Assembly (NCBI GenBank): GCA_947632685.1 | Contig: CANRQD010000013.1 | Location: forward strand, 1 to 16,990 | Direction of reading: 5' to 3' | Length of the DNA: 16,990 nt | From: an uncultured Bacilli bacterium | Lineage (GTDB): Bacteria > Bacillota_I > Bacilli_A > RF39 > UBA660 | Shown: positions 1-8,109 of the stretch, one piece after another | How positions within the stretch are numbered: position 1 is the stretch's first letter | Layout of the letters: every line of letters begins with the position of its first letter | The notes under the pieces: generated by a model | The model's database searches: none | Told to the model about the DNA's origin: nothing | What the model saw: the letters and a program-made list of their open reading frames with translations, nothing else | Position numbers and translations under genes: made by a program

Positions 1-1
1 A

Positions 2-27
2 TTGTTATTTCAAATTTATTATAACAA
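2..27. repeat. 7-bp inverted repeat at the left edge
   Basis: TTGTTAT (2-8) and ATAACAA (21-27) are perfect inverted copies separated by 12 bases. The right arm shares bases with the left arm of the hairpin at 26-40. It could be an operator or part of the 3' end of a gene outside the window; nothing here decides between them. Confidence 0.35.
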
Positions 28-44
28 AGGTTCTTCCTTTTTTT
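26..44 (+). terminator. terminator-like hairpin of an upstream gene
   Basis: The arms AAAGG (26-30) and CCTTT (36-40) enclose a 5-base loop and lead into a run of seven T (38-44). It lies upstream of the first promoter, so it probably ends a + strand gene outside the window. The stem is short, so strength is uncertain. Confidence 0.45.
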
Positions 45-91
45 GTATCTCCTTCCCCAAATAATTTTACACTATCTAATTAATAATTTAG

Positions 92-120
92 TTGCAGTAA
101 AAATACTAATATGCTATAAT
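92..120 (+). promoter_or_regulatory. sigma-A promoter for the DUF1934-argS unit
   Basis: TTGCAG (92-97), a 17-bp spacer and TATAAT (115-120), with TGC just before the -10 (extended -10). A start site near 127 would give a leader of about 20 bases containing the ribosome binding site GAGGAG at 135-140. Confidence 0.75.
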
Positions 121-146
121 TTGTAATATATTTTGAGGAGTAAAAT

Positions 147-491
147 ATGAATAAAAAAGCAAATATTACTATTATCTCTAATAATGAAAAAATAATGTAT
201 AATACTGATATAGAAATTAAAAATAAAAAAATAAATTATAAGGAAATTATAAATAATAAAATAACTGATGTTTTATATGATAAAGATAAAAAAATATTAA
301 TAAGAGATAATAATGAAATGTATATGGAATATGATTTTAATATAAATAAAGCTATTATATATATTAAAGAGTTAAAACAAGAACTAAATTTAGATTTTAA
401 AACAAAAAATATAATAGATAACAATAACAAAATAGATATAGAATATATAATAAATAATGAAATATATAAATATACAATAGATATGGAGTGA
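147..491 (+). CDS. DUF1934 (YwiB-like) protein
   Basis: This 114-residue protein has no signal peptide or membrane segment. It is very rich in Asn, Lys and Ile and has the alternating hydrophobic/polar pattern expected of a beta-barrel. The assignment to DUF1934 rests on size, pattern and position: in Bacilli this small protein (ywiB in B. subtilis) lies directly before argS, as here. The ATG at 147 follows GAGGAG with good spacing. Its stop (489-491) lies only 5 bases before the argS start, and the argS ribosome binding site is inside its last codons, so the two are translationally coupled. The biochemical role of the family is not established. The sequence is highly diverged, so identity is inferred mainly from context. 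Confidence 0.7.
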   Translation: MNKKANITIISNNEKIMYNTDIEIKNKKINYKEIINNKITDVLYDKDKKILIRDNNEMYMEYDFNINKAIIYIKELKQELNLDFKTKNIIDNNNKIDIEYIINNEIYKYTIDME

Positions 492-496
492 GATAC

Positions 497-2245
497 ATGA
501 GTATTATAAAAACTTTAGAAACTGATATAAAAAAAATAATAGAAGATTTAGGGTATTCTTTAGATAAATTTACTTTAGAAGTATCAAAAAGAAAAGACTT
601 AGGTGATTATCAAATAAATGATTGTATGAATCTTGCTAAGGCTTATAGTAAAAATCCAAGAATTATTGCTGAAGAGATAAAAGAAAAATTAGTGCAAGAT
701 TATAGATTAAAAAACATTAATATTGCAGGTCCTGGATTTATTAATTTGAGTTTATCAGATAAATTTTTAATTGATACTATAAATTTATTAAATGAGGATA
801 TTGATAATAATATTGATAAAAAAGAATTTAAAAAGATAATTATGGATTATGGTGGTGCTAATGTTGCCAAGGCACTTCATGTTGGGCATTTACGAAGTGC
901 AAATATTGGTGAAGCCTTAAAAAGACTTGCTAGAAAACTAGGTTATGAGGTAATTAGTGATGCTCATTTAGGTGATTATGGTAGACCACTTGGTTTAGTA
1001 ATAGTAGAGATTAAGAATATGTATCCAGATTTACCATATTTTGATATTAACTATAAAGGAAATTATAGTGAAATAGAATTACCTATAACAAATTCAGATT
1101 TAGAAAGAATTTATCCTGTTGCAAGCTTAAAATCAAAAACAGATGAAAAATATTTAGATGAAGCTAGAATAATTACAACAAAAATTCAAAATCATGAAAA
1201 AGGAATATATGATTTATGGAAAAAAATAATAGATATATCAAAAAAAGAAATAAAAGAAGTATATGATAAATTGAATGTATATTATGATTTATGGGAAGGA
1301 GAAAGTGATGCTTCAGAATATATTCCTGAATTACTTGAAATATTAGAAAATAGTGGCATCACTAAAAAAAGTGAAGGAGCAACTATAATAGAAGTAAAAG
1401 AAGCAGAAGAAACTTCACCAATGCCTCCTTTATTAGTAGTAAAATCAAATGGTTCATATTCATATGAAACTACAGATTTAGCAACGATTGTAGAAAGAAA
1501 AAAGAAATTTAATCCTGATGAAATTTGGTATTGTGCAGATGAAAGACAACAACTTCATTTTGAACAAGTATTTCGTGCAACAAGAAAAGCTAAATTAATA
1601 GATGACTCTGTAAAATTAGAATATATAGGTTTTGGTACCATGAATGGAGAAGATGGGAAACCGTTTAAAACAAGAGATGGTGGCGTAATGTCATTAAATT
1701 CATTAATTGATATAGTAAAAGAAGAAACTAGAAAAAGAATAAACTATGATATAGTAGCAGAAGATAAAGTAGAAGAAACTGTAGAAAAAATTGCCATATC
1801 AGCTTTAAAATATGCCGATCTTATACCACATAGAACAACAGATTATATCTTTTGTCCAGAAAAGTTTTCAGATGTAGAAGGAAAAACAGGTCCATATCTT
1901 TTATATTCAACTATTAGAATGAAATCACTATTATTAAAAAGTTATGAATATAAACAAGATGATTACATAAAAATAAATAATGATACTGATAGAGATATAG
2001 TTTTAGAATTACTAGAACTTCCAAATATCTTAACAAAATCATTAGAAAGTAAATCATTAAATGATATAGCAGATTATGTATATACATTAACAAATAAATA
2101 TAACAAATTTTATTCAGAAAATAGAGTTTTATTAGAAGAAGATAAACAATTACAAGAATCATGGTTAGTATTAACAAAGGTAGTTTATAATACAAATATC
2201 TTGTTATTAGATATTTTAGGTTTAATGGTTCCAGAAAAAATGTAA
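497..2245 (+). CDS. argS: arginyl-tRNA synthetase
   Basis: Class I aminoacyl-tRNA synthetase that charges tRNA-Arg with arginine using ATP; cytoplasmic. The 582-residue protein has the N-terminal Add1-like domain (about 1-95), the HIGH-type motif as HVGH (128-131) in ANVAKALHVGHLRSA, and the ArgRS-specific KMSKS equivalent GKPFKTRDGG (about 387-396). An alpha-helical anticodon-binding domain makes up the C-terminal 130 residues or so and ends in the typical VPEKM. The start was taken as ATG at 497 because GGAG (485-488) sits 8 bases upstream; a GTG at 488 would add three residues but overlaps that site. It is coupled to DUF1934 upstream. No T-box leader is visible in the 146 bases before the operon. 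No clear terminator follows; rpoE has its own promoter. Confidence 0.97.
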   Translation: MSIIKTLETDIKKIIEDLGYSLDKFTLEVSKRKDLGDYQINDCMNLAKAYSKNPRIIAEEIKEKLVQDYRLKNINIAGPGFINLSLSDKFLIDTINLLNEDIDNNIDKKEFKKIIMDYGGANVAKALHVGHLRSANIGEALKRLARKLGYEVISDAHLGDYGRPLGLVIVEIKNMYPDLPYFDINYKGNYSEIELPITNSDLERIYPVASLKSKTDEKYLDEARIITTKIQNHEKGIYDLWKKIIDISKKEIKEVYDKLNVYYDLWEGESDASEYIPELLEILENSGITKKSEGATIIEVKEAEETSPMPPLLVVKSNGSYSYETTDLATIVERKKKFNPDEIWYCADERQQLHFEQVFRATRKAKLIDDSVKLEYIGFGTMNGEDGKPFKTRDGGVMSLNSLIDIVKEETRKRINYDIVAEDKVEETVEKIAISALKYADLIPHRTTDYIFCPEKFSDVEGKTGPYLLYSTIRMKSLLLKSYEYKQDDYIKINNDTDRDIVLELLELPNILTKSLESKSLNDIADYVYTLTNKYNKFYSENRVLLEEDKQLQESWLVLTKVVYNTNILLLDILGLMVPEKM

Positions 2246-2252
2246 AAAACTA

Positions 2253-2281
2253 TTGTAATTGGAATTAATATATGTTATAAG
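2253..2281 (+). promoter_or_regulatory. sigma-A promoter for rpoE
   Basis: TTGTAA (2253-2258), a 17-bp spacer and TATAAG (2276-2281) with TGT immediately before the -10. A second candidate -10, TATAAT at 2320-2325, lies closer to the gene but has no partner -35 at normal spacing. Confidence 0.6.
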
Positions 2282-2347
2282 TTTTATTGTATTATTATAT
2301 CAACTTTATTATATATGCATATAATTTAGGTGATTAAGGAGGATTTT

Positions 2348-2791
2348 ATGAATATTTTCAAAATGCCAAAAGATGAATTAGAATCGTTATCAAATAAAGA
2401 TATAACTTTTTATTTATTAGAGCAAAGTAAAAAGTCCATTAATACAGCAGATTTATTTAATGAAATTATTAAATTATTAGAATTACCCAAAAAGACATTT
2501 GATGAAAAAATAGGTGAATATTATACTTCATTATCAACTGATAAAAGATTTATTTTATTACCAGATGGTACTTGGGATTTAAGAAGTCGTCATACATCAG
2601 ATAAAGTAATAAAAGTAGTAGACAATGATGAAGATGAGGAAGATTTAGAAGACTCAAAAGACAAAGATGAAATAGAGGATATAGAAGAAGATAGCTATGA
2701 TGATACTGATGATGATGAATATGATAATACAGATGAAGATTTAAAAGATTTAGTTGTAATAGATGATGATGAACTAGAATTAGAAGAATAA
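2348..2791 (+). CDS. rpoE: DNA-directed RNA polymerase delta subunit
   Basis: Delta is a small accessory RNA polymerase subunit of Firmicutes, mainly Bacilli, that increases release of polymerase from DNA and transcription specificity. The 147-residue protein has a folded N-terminal HARE-HTH domain (about 1-85, ending around LPDGTWDLRSRH). It is followed by a very acidic, low-complexity tail of about 60 Asp/Glu-rich residues, which is the hallmark of the family. ATG at 2348 was chosen because AAGGAGG (2336-2342) is at ideal spacing; an in-frame GTG at 2330 lies upstream of that site. In B. subtilis rpoE also lies near argS. Its stop codon is inside the hairpin of its own terminator. Confidence 0.95.
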   Translation: MNIFKMPKDELESLSNKDITFYLLEQSKKSINTADLFNEIIKLLELPKKTFDEKIGEYYTSLSTDKRFILLPDGTWDLRSRHTSDKVIKVVDNDEDEEDLEDSKDKDEIEDIEEDSYDDTDDDEYDNTDEDLKDLVVIDDDELELEE

Positions 2792-2802
2792 TTCTAGTTT
2801 TT
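2772..2802 (+). terminator. rho-independent terminator of rpoE
   Basis: A perfect 10-bp stem, AACTAGAATT (2772-2781) with AATTCTAGTT (2790-2799), encloses an 8-base loop and is followed by a T-run to 2802. The 5' arm lies inside the last rpoE codons. Confidence 0.8.
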
Positions 2803-2814
2803 ATATATAAATTA

Positions 2815-2823
2815 TGATATAAT
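2815..2823 (+). promoter_or_regulatory. extended -10 promoter for prfA-prmC
   Basis: TGATATAAT, i.e. TGn followed by a consensus -10 at 2818-2823. The -35 region falls on the T-run of the rpoE terminator and is poor, so this would be an extended -10 promoter. The start of transcription would lie about 22 bases before the prfA ATG. Confidence 0.6.
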
Positions 2824-2851
2824 ATCAATAATTGTTGGAAAGGAAAATAAT

Positions 2852-3916
2852 ATGATAGAGAGATTAGAAGCTACTTTAAATAGATATGAAACTATACAAG
2901 AGGAATTATCTAAACCTGAAGTGTTAAGTGATATAAAAAAAACAACAGAACTTTCTAAGGAAATGAGAGAATTAGAAGATATAGTTATTTGCTATAAAAA
3001 GTATAAAAAAGTATTACAAAATATTAAAGATTGCGAAGATATGTTGAAAGATCCAGAATTAGGTGAAATTGCCAAAGAAGATTTATCAAATTACAAAATA
3101 GAAAAAGAAAAATTAGATAAAGAATTAGAAATTTTATTAATACCAAAAGATCCAAATGATAGTAAAAATGTTGTTATTGAAATAAGAGGAGCAGCAGGAG
3201 GAGATGAGGCTAATATTTTTGCAGGAGATCTTTTTAGAATGTATTCTAGATATGCAGAAAGCAATGGTTTTAGCTATAATGTATACAATTCTATAGAAGG
3301 AGCAGCAGGAGGTTATAGTCAAATTGAGTTTATAATAAAAGGTGAAGGTGCATATTCTAAACTTAAATATGAAAGCGGTTCACATAGAGTTCAAAGAGTT
3401 CCTGTGACAGAATCAAATGGAAGACTTCAAACATCAACTGCTACTGTCTTAGTAATGCCAGAAGTAGATGATGATGTGGAAATAGAAATTAATCCTAATG
3501 ATTTAAGAATTGATATATATAGATCAAGTGGTTGTGGAGGACAAGGCGTTAATACTACAGATTCAGCTGTAAGAATTACACATTTACCAACTAATACAGT
3601 TGTAACTTGTCAAAATGAAAGAAGCCAAATTCAAAATAAAGAGCAGGCAATGAAAGTGCTTAAAGCTAGACTTTATGAGCAGCAATTACAAAAACAGGAA
3701 GAAGAGCAAGGTGCAGAAAGACGTAGTAAAATTGGAACAGGTGATAGAGCCGAGAAAATAAGAACATATAATTATCCACAAAATAGAGTTACAGACCATA
3801 GAATAGGGTTCACCACAAAACAACTAGATAGAGTAATGGATGGAGATTTAAATGACATTATAAATGCCTTAATAGCAGAAGATCAAAAAAGGAAGTTAGA
3901 AGGTAATGAGTCATAA
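2852..3916 (+). CDS. prfA: peptide chain release factor 1
   Basis: RF1 reads UAA and UAG in the ribosomal A site and triggers peptidyl-tRNA hydrolysis. The 354-residue length is normal. The PVT tripeptide (184-186, in RVPVTESNGR) is the RF1-type codon-reading PxT motif, which separates it from RF2 (SPF). The catalytic GGQ is at 229-231 in SSGCGGQGVNTTDSAVR. The residue after GGQ is Gly here rather than the His or Ser seen in some homologs. The ATG at 2852 is preceded by GGAAAGGAA. prmC, which methylates the Gln of GGQ, follows 35 bases later, probably in the same transcript; this pairing is conserved across bacteria. Confidence 0.97.
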   Translation: MIERLEATLNRYETIQEELSKPEVLSDIKKTTELSKEMRELEDIVICYKKYKKVLQNIKDCEDMLKDPELGEIAKEDLSNYKIEKEKLDKELEILLIPKDPNDSKNVVIEIRGAAGGDEANIFAGDLFRMYSRYAESNGFSYNVYNSIEGAAGGYSQIEFIIKGEGAYSKLKYESGSHRVQRVPVTESNGRLQTSTATVLVMPEVDDDVEIEINPNDLRIDIYRSSGCGGQGVNTTDSAVRITHLPTNTVVTCQNERSQIQNKEQAMKVLKARLYEQQLQKQEEEQGAERRSKIGTGDRAEKIRTYNYPQNRVTDHRIGFTTKQLDRVMDGDLNDIINALIAEDQKRKLEGNES

Positions 3917-3951
3917 AAATACAAAAAATTATATAACAATAGGAGAATTAC

Positions 3952-4782
3952 ATGAGAATTGAAGATCTTTTAATATATGGAAAAGGTTTTTGTCATTCTG
4001 ATCATGTTAAATTTTTACTTGCAGATTTATTAAATCTAAATCCATTAGAATTATTAAATCATTTAGATGATTATGTAGAAGAAGAAAAAATAGAAATATT
4101 CAAAAAAGAAATAAAATCATTAAAAGAAGGTAAACCACTTCAATATGTAATAGGTAATGTAAATTTTTATGGAAATAAATTTATAGTAAATAAAAATGTA
4201 CTAATTCCAAGATTTGAAACAGAAGAATTAGTAGAAAATACTATAAAATATATAAATGAAATATATAAAGATAATATTGAGAATCTACGCATTTTAGATA
4301 TAGGTTGTGGTAGTGGAGTAATAGGTTTAACTTTAAAAAAAATATTTCCAAAATCACAAGTTTATTTATTGGATATTAGTAAAGAAGCCATAGAAGTGGC
4401 AAAACAAAATGCACAAAATTTAAATTTAGATGTAAATTTTATAGAAAGTGATATATTTCAAAATGTAACTAAAAAATATGATGTAATAATAAGTAATCCC
4501 CCATATATAAAAGATGATGAAGAAATAGAAAAAATAGTAAAAGAAAATGAACCAAGTATTGCATTATATGGTGGAATAGATGGATTAGATATTTATAAAA
4601 AGATTCTAAAGGACATATCAAAATATTTAAATAATAAATATTTGATTGCTTTTGAAATAGGTATGACCCAAAAAGAAGATATAATAAAACTTATAAATGA
4701 GAATTTAACTAATGTAAAAATAGAAACAAAAAAAGATTTATCAGATAAAGATAGAATGATATTTATAACAAATTATGAATAA
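3952..4782 (+). CDS. prmC: peptide chain release factor N5-glutamine methyltransferase
   Basis: PrmC uses S-adenosylmethionine to methylate the glutamine of the GGQ motif of RF1 and RF2. The 276-residue protein has an N-terminal helical domain (1-90) containing PLQYVIGNVNFYG and IPRFETEELVE. The SAM-binding motif ILDIGCGSG follows (about 114-122), and NPPY (182-185) holds the substrate glutamine. Start ATG 3952 has AGGAG at 3941-3945. It sits directly behind prfA with no terminator between them. A hairpin with the shape of a terminator follows at 4795-4825. Confidence 0.95.
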   Translation: MRIEDLLIYGKGFCHSDHVKFLLADLLNLNPLELLNHLDDYVEEEKIEIFKKEIKSLKEGKPLQYVIGNVNFYGNKFIVNKNVLIPRFETEELVENTIKYINEIYKDNIENLRILDIGCGSGVIGLTLKKIFPKSQVYLLDISKEAIEVAKQNAQNLNLDVNFIESDIFQNVTKKYDVIISNPPYIKDDEEIEKIVKENEPSIALYGGIDGLDIYKKILKDISKYLNNKYLIAFEIGMTQKEDIIKLINENLTNVKIETKKDLSDKDRMIFITNYE

Positions 4783-4794
4783 ATTATTAAAAAT

Positions 4795-4825
4795 AAAACC
4801 ACTATTATTATGAAAGGTGGTTTTT
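4795..4825 (+). terminator. terminator-like hairpin whose 3' arm carries the spoIIR ribosome binding site
   Basis: AAAACCAC (4795-4802) pairs perfectly with GTGGTTTT (4817-4824) across a 14-base loop. The 3' arm overlaps AAGGTGG (4814-4820), the Shine-Dalgarno sequence of spoIIR. It could end the prfA-prmC transcript, or hide the spoIIR ribosome binding site in any read-through RNA. The T-run is short (five), so the first role is uncertain. Confidence 0.5.
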
Positions 4826-4827
4826 AT

Positions 4828-5355
4828 ATGAAAAAAATAACAATAGCACTACTAGTATTAACAATTTTATTTTTAGCATCAAATTATCAAAATGAAGAAG
4901 TAATAATTCCAAAAGATTCTATTAGATTTAGAGTAGTTGCTAGTAGTAATACAGAAGAAGCTCAAACAAATAAAAAAATTATTGCTAATAATCTAAAAAA
5001 AGATATAAGTAGTGTATTAAAAAATAGTAATAGCTTAGAAGATTCTAGAAAAACTTTAAAATCAAATATTAATAAATTCAAAGCAAATATTGATAATACT
5101 ATAACAAAAAATAATATAAATGAAAGTTATTCAATAAATTATGGTAATAATTATTTTCCAGAAAAAGTATATAAAGGTGTGAAATATGAAGAAGGAGAAT
5201 ACGAATCATTAGTTGTAACATTAGGAAATGGTGCAGGAGAAAATTTCTGGTGTGTGTTATTTCCACCACTATGTTTATTAGAAGGAGAAGATAAAAAAAC
5301 AAATGATGTCGAATATTCTTCATTTATAAAAGAAGTAATTGATAAGTATTTTTAA
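4828..5355 (+). CDS. spoIIR: stage II sporulation protein R
   Basis: In known sporulators SpoIIR is made in the forespore under sigma-F and secreted into the intermembrane space. There it triggers SpoIIGA to process pro-sigma-E in the mother cell. The 175-residue protein has an N-terminal hydrophobic signal or anchor (about 4-18). It carries the family motif IPKDSIRFRVVASSN (27-41) and the diagnostic C-terminal block GENFWCVLFPPLCLLEGE (137-154). ATG 4828 was chosen because AAGGTGG sits 7 bases upstream; an in-frame ATG at 4810 lies upstream of that site. No sigma-A promoter is visible directly upstream, which fits forespore control, but I could not identify a sigma-F promoter either. Confidence 0.92.
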   Translation: MKKITIALLVLTILFLASNYQNEEVIIPKDSIRFRVVASSNTEEAQTNKKIIANNLKKDISSVLKNSNSLEDSRKTLKSNINKFKANIDNTITKNNINESYSINYGNNYFPEKVYKGVKYEEGEYESLVVTLGNGAGENFWCVLFPPLCLLEGEDKKTNDVEYSSFIKEVIDKYF

Positions 5356-5389
5356 TAAGTATAAATAATAAAATATAAAAGGTGATACT

Positions 5390-5926
5390 ATGTCTTTAAT
5401 ATTTTATTATTTTTTTATGGCAATTGGTTTAAGTATGGATGCTTTTTCTTTAGCAATTGTTTATGGAGCAAATGGAATAAATAAAAGAAAGATAATTTTA
5501 TTATCAATAATAGTTGGTATTTTTCATTTTATAATGCCTAATTTAGGAGGATATCTAAGTAATATATTATTAACAAATTTTATAACATATAGTAATTTTA
5601 TAGCGGGTATAGTTTTTACAATACTTGGTTTTGAAATGATATTATCATTTAAAGATGAAGATTTAAAATATGAATTAGGTGGTATGATTGAAATATTACT
5701 ATTTGCAGTAGCAGTGAGTTTAGATAGTTTTTCTGTAGGAATAGCATTAGCTTTAAATAATCAAAATTTAGTTTTAGCAGGAATAATATTTTCTATAATA
5801 AGCGCAACATTTACCTTCTTAGGTCTGATGCTTGGAAAGTTTTTGAGTGAAAGAACTGGTAAAATCTCAAAAATTATAGGTATAATTATATTATTTATTT
5901 TAGCTATAAATGCCTTTTTTAAGTAA
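5390..5926 (+). CDS. mntP: MntP-family manganese efflux pump
   Basis: The 178-residue inner-membrane protein has about six predicted membrane segments arranged as an internal repeat. Each half carries the family signature with a membrane-embedded Asp: LSMDAFSLAI (Asp17) and SLDSFSVGIAL (Asp112). The block GIFHFIMPNLGGYL (43-56) is also typical. Characterised MntP proteins export Mn(II). Start ATG 5390 follows AAAAGGTGAT. It lies 34 bases after spoIIR with no terminator between. In B. subtilis the homolog ywlD is in the same neighbourhood as spoIIR and rpiB. No yybP-ykoY Mn riboswitch fits in the short gap. The sporulation protein YtaF belongs to a related family, but the length and the first repeat favour MntP. 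Confidence 0.85.
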   Translation: MSLIFYYFFMAIGLSMDAFSLAIVYGANGINKRKIILLSIIVGIFHFIMPNLGGYLSNILLTNFITYSNFIAGIVFTILGFEMILSFKDEDLKYELGGMIEILLFAVAVSLDSFSVGIALALNNQNLVLAGIIFSIISATFTFLGLMLGKFLSERTGKISKIIGIIILFILAINAFFK

Positions 5927-5943
5927 TTAAAGATGGTATAAGA

Positions 5944-5972
5944 TTGACTAAATAATATAAATTATCTATAAT
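5944..5972 (+). promoter_or_regulatory. sigma-A promoter for murA
   Basis: TTGACT (5944-5949), an exact 17-bp spacer and TATAAT (5967-5972). This is the closest match to the consensus -35/-10 pair in the window and the only clear promoter without TG before the -10. The leader to the murA start is about 75 bases; it contains short inverted repeats (for example AAAGT...ACTTT near 5995-6010) but no recognised riboswitch. Confidence 0.8.
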
Positions 5973-6054
5973 TATTATTAGTTGAAAAAAAACGAAAGTG
6001 TAACTACTTTTAAATTTAGTAATAAAATATACAGAATAGATATGAGGTATGAAA

Positions 6055-7308
6055 ATGAGAGCATTAGAAATAAATGGAGGTACAGAATTATCTGGTACTA
6101 TTAGAGTAAGTGGTGCAAAAAATGCATGTGTCGCAATTCTTCCTGCTGCAATTTTAGCAGACGATGAAGTAACAATTTGTAATATTCCAGAACTTACTGA
6201 TACAGATGCATTATGTGAAATTTTAAAATCCTTAAATGTGGAAGTAAAAAGAGCCAGTGAAAGTATGATAATAGATCCTACAAATATGAAAAATGTGGAA
6301 ATTACAGAAAATTATTCAAAAAAATTAAGAGCATCATATTATTTTATGGGTGCATTATTAGGAAAATATAAAAAAGCAGTGATGTATTTTCCAGGTGGAT
6401 GTTCCATAGGTGCAAGACCCATAAATCTACATTTAAAAGGTTTTGAAGCACTTGGAGCAACAGTAAAAAACGATAGAAATAAATATATTGTAGAAGCAGA
6501 AGAATTGAAAGGTGCAAATATATATTTAGATTTTGCATCAGTAGGAGCAACAATTAATATAATGCTAGCAGCAGTAAAAGCAAAAGGAAAAACAGTAATA
6601 GATAATGCTGCAAGAGAACCAGAAATAGTTAATATTGCAACATTTTTAAATAATATGGGAGCTAAAATAGTAGGAGCAGGAACATCAACTATTCAAATTG
6701 AAGGAGTAGAAAGATTACATCGTTGTTTTCATGAAATAATTCCTGATAGAATAGAAGCAGGAACATATACAATTATTGGAGCATTATGTGGAAATAAATT
6801 AAAAATTGATAATATCATTCCCGAACATTTAGATTCTTTAATATCAAAACTAGAAGAAATTGGTGTTGATATAGAAATAGGACCAGATTATTTAATAGTA
6901 AATAAAATGGATGACTATAAACCAACTCAAATAGAAACTGCAGTTTATCCAGGGTTTCCAACAGATTTACAACAACCATTAACAGTATTACTTACACAAT
7001 GCAATGGAAAAAGTAAAGTTGTAGAAACAATATGGGAAAATAGATTTATGCATATATCACATTTAAATAGATTAGGTGCAGATATAACAGTAAAAAATCA
7101 AACAGCTACAATAATAGGACCAACCAAGTTGAAAGGAACAAAAGTAATAGCAACAGATTTAAGAGCAGGAGCCGCAATGATAGCAGCAGGATTAATTGCA
7201 GAAGGAACAACTATTATTGCAAATGTAGAACACATATTAAGAGGTTATGAGCAAATAGTAGAGAAATTAACAAATGTAGGTGCTAAAATAAGGGATAAAG
7301 AAATATAA
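6055..7308 (+). CDS. murA: UDP-N-acetylglucosamine 1-carboxyvinyltransferase
   Basis: MurA transfers enolpyruvate from PEP to UDP-GlcNAc, the first committed step of peptidoglycan synthesis, in the cytoplasm. The 417-residue length is normal. Lys22-Asn23 (SGAKNA), the active-site Cys116 in PGGCSIGARP (the position whose Cys is the fosfomycin target) and Arg121 are present, as are PGFPTDLQQP, ENRFMHISHLNRLGAD and DLRAGAAMIAAGL. Start ATG 6055 has GAGGT six bases upstream; an ATG at 6049 abuts that site and is unlikely. Many Firmicutes have two MurA paralogs; which one this is cannot be told from the window. The following SGNH-like gene is 33 bases away. Confidence 0.97.
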   Translation: MRALEINGGTELSGTIRVSGAKNACVAILPAAILADDEVTICNIPELTDTDALCEILKSLNVEVKRASESMIIDPTNMKNVEITENYSKKLRASYYFMGALLGKYKKAVMYFPGGCSIGARPINLHLKGFEALGATVKNDRNKYIVEAEELKGANIYLDFASVGATINIMLAAVKAKGKTVIDNAAREPEIVNIATFLNNMGAKIVGAGTSTIQIEGVERLHRCFHEIIPDRIEAGTYTIIGALCGNKLKIDNIIPEHLDSLISKLEEIGVDIEIGPDYLIVNKMDDYKPTQIETAVYPGFPTDLQQPLTVLLTQCNGKSKVVETIWENRFMHISHLNRLGADITVKNQTATIIGPTKLKGTKVIATDLRAGAAMIAAGLIAEGTTIIANVEHILRGYEQIVEKLTNVGAKIRDKEI

Positions 7309-7332
7309 TATTATAGCTTTATTCTTTTTTTT
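7295..7332 (+). terminator. possible terminator after murA
   Basis: ATAAAG (7295-7300) pairs with CTTTAT (7317-7322), with a palindromic ATAATATTAT between the arms and an eight-T run at 7325-7332. The T-run directly abuts the GGAGG of the next gene, so termination would be partial if the SGNH-like gene has no promoter of its own; none is visible. Confidence 0.45.
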
Positions 7333-7341
7333 GGAGGAAAA

Positions 7342-8061
7342 ATGAAATTTATAAAAAAATATATAAAACTAATTGTATTAATAATAACTTGTATATTTGT
7401 ATATTTAATATATACAAATAATCACAATATAAAAAATATTAATTATATATCATTAGGTGATGGTTATGCCAAAGGTATAAATTCCTATGGAGAAAAGTCC
7501 TATAGTTACAGTGATTATATGAAAGATGAAATAGCTAGTAATAACCAATTAAATAATTATTATAATTATGGAGAAGAAGACATAAAAATAAAAGATTTAT
7601 ATAATAATATTTTAATTAATATACAACATGATGATCAACCAAATATTAAACAAGCATTAAGAGAAGCAGATATATTAACTATTTCAATAGGATTAAATGA
7701 TTTAATATATAGAAAAAATATCTACATAAGTAATGTAGGCAATGCCAATGAGAAAATAATTCAAAATATAATAATAGATTTAGATCAATTAATAACAGAA
7801 ATAAAAAAATATTATAAAAAGGATATCTATTTAATTGGCTATTATAACTTTTATCCACAAGATTCTGTGGATAAAAAATTATTAGATAATTTAAATGCAA
7901 AATATAAATCATATTCCAAAAGAAAGAATATTATATATATTGATAATAGTAATATGAATACTCATTTAATTACATATTTAGATAATCCTAATAGTTATTA
8001 TCCTAATACAGAAGGATATAAAAAAATATATTCAAATTTATCATCTAAAATAAATTATTGA
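7342..8061 (+). CDS. membrane-anchored SGNH/GDSL-fold protein lacking catalytic residues
   Basis: The 239-residue protein has an N-terminal membrane anchor (about 7-24), so the rest is probably extracellular. The SGNH hydrolase fold is recognisable. Block I is ISLGDGYAKG (36-45), block III is SIGLNDL (115-121, the GxND motif), and the C-terminal block is NSYYPNTEGYKKI (217-229). In active enzymes block I reads GDS and the last block reads DxHPN. Here the nucleophile Ser is Gly41, and the Asp and His positions are Ser218 and Tyr220. All three triad positions are therefore replaced while the fold motifs remain. It probably no longer hydrolyses esters and may bind cell-wall ligands; that is inference. 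The start has GGAGG at 7333-7337. It follows murA closely, suggesting a cell-envelope role. Confidence 0.75.
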   Translation: MKFIKKYIKLIVLIITCIFVYLIYTNNHNIKNINYISLGDGYAKGINSYGEKSYSYSDYMKDEIASNNQLNNYYNYGEEDIKIKDLYNNILINIQHDDQPNIKQALREADILTISIGLNDLIYRKNIYISNVGNANEKIIQNIIIDLDQLITEIKKYYKKDIYLIGYYNFYPQDSVDKKLLDNLNAKYKSYSKRKNIIYIDNSNMNTHLITYLDNPNSYYPNTEGYKKIYSNLSSKINY

Positions 8062-8086
8062 TATAATCTATTTTTTATGATATAAT
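8058..8086 (+). promoter_or_regulatory. sigma-A promoter for the cupin gene
   Basis: TTGATA (8058-8063), an exact 17-bp spacer and TATAAT (8081-8086) preceded by TGA (extended -10). The -35 overlaps the stop codon of the SGNH-like gene. Confidence 0.75.
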
Positions 8087-8109
8087 AAGGAACACTGAGG
8101 AGTGATAAG

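Noticed and set aside
2550..2828. Open frame on the - strand opposite the acidic tail of rpoE
   Set aside because: Its His/Leu-rich repeats are the reverse complement of GAT/GAA repeats coding for Asp and Glu; it also covers the terminator and the prfA promoter.
5356..5389. Manganese (yybP-ykoY) riboswitch before mntP
   Set aside because: The gap to spoIIR is 34 bases, too short for that riboswitch, and no part of it is recognisable.
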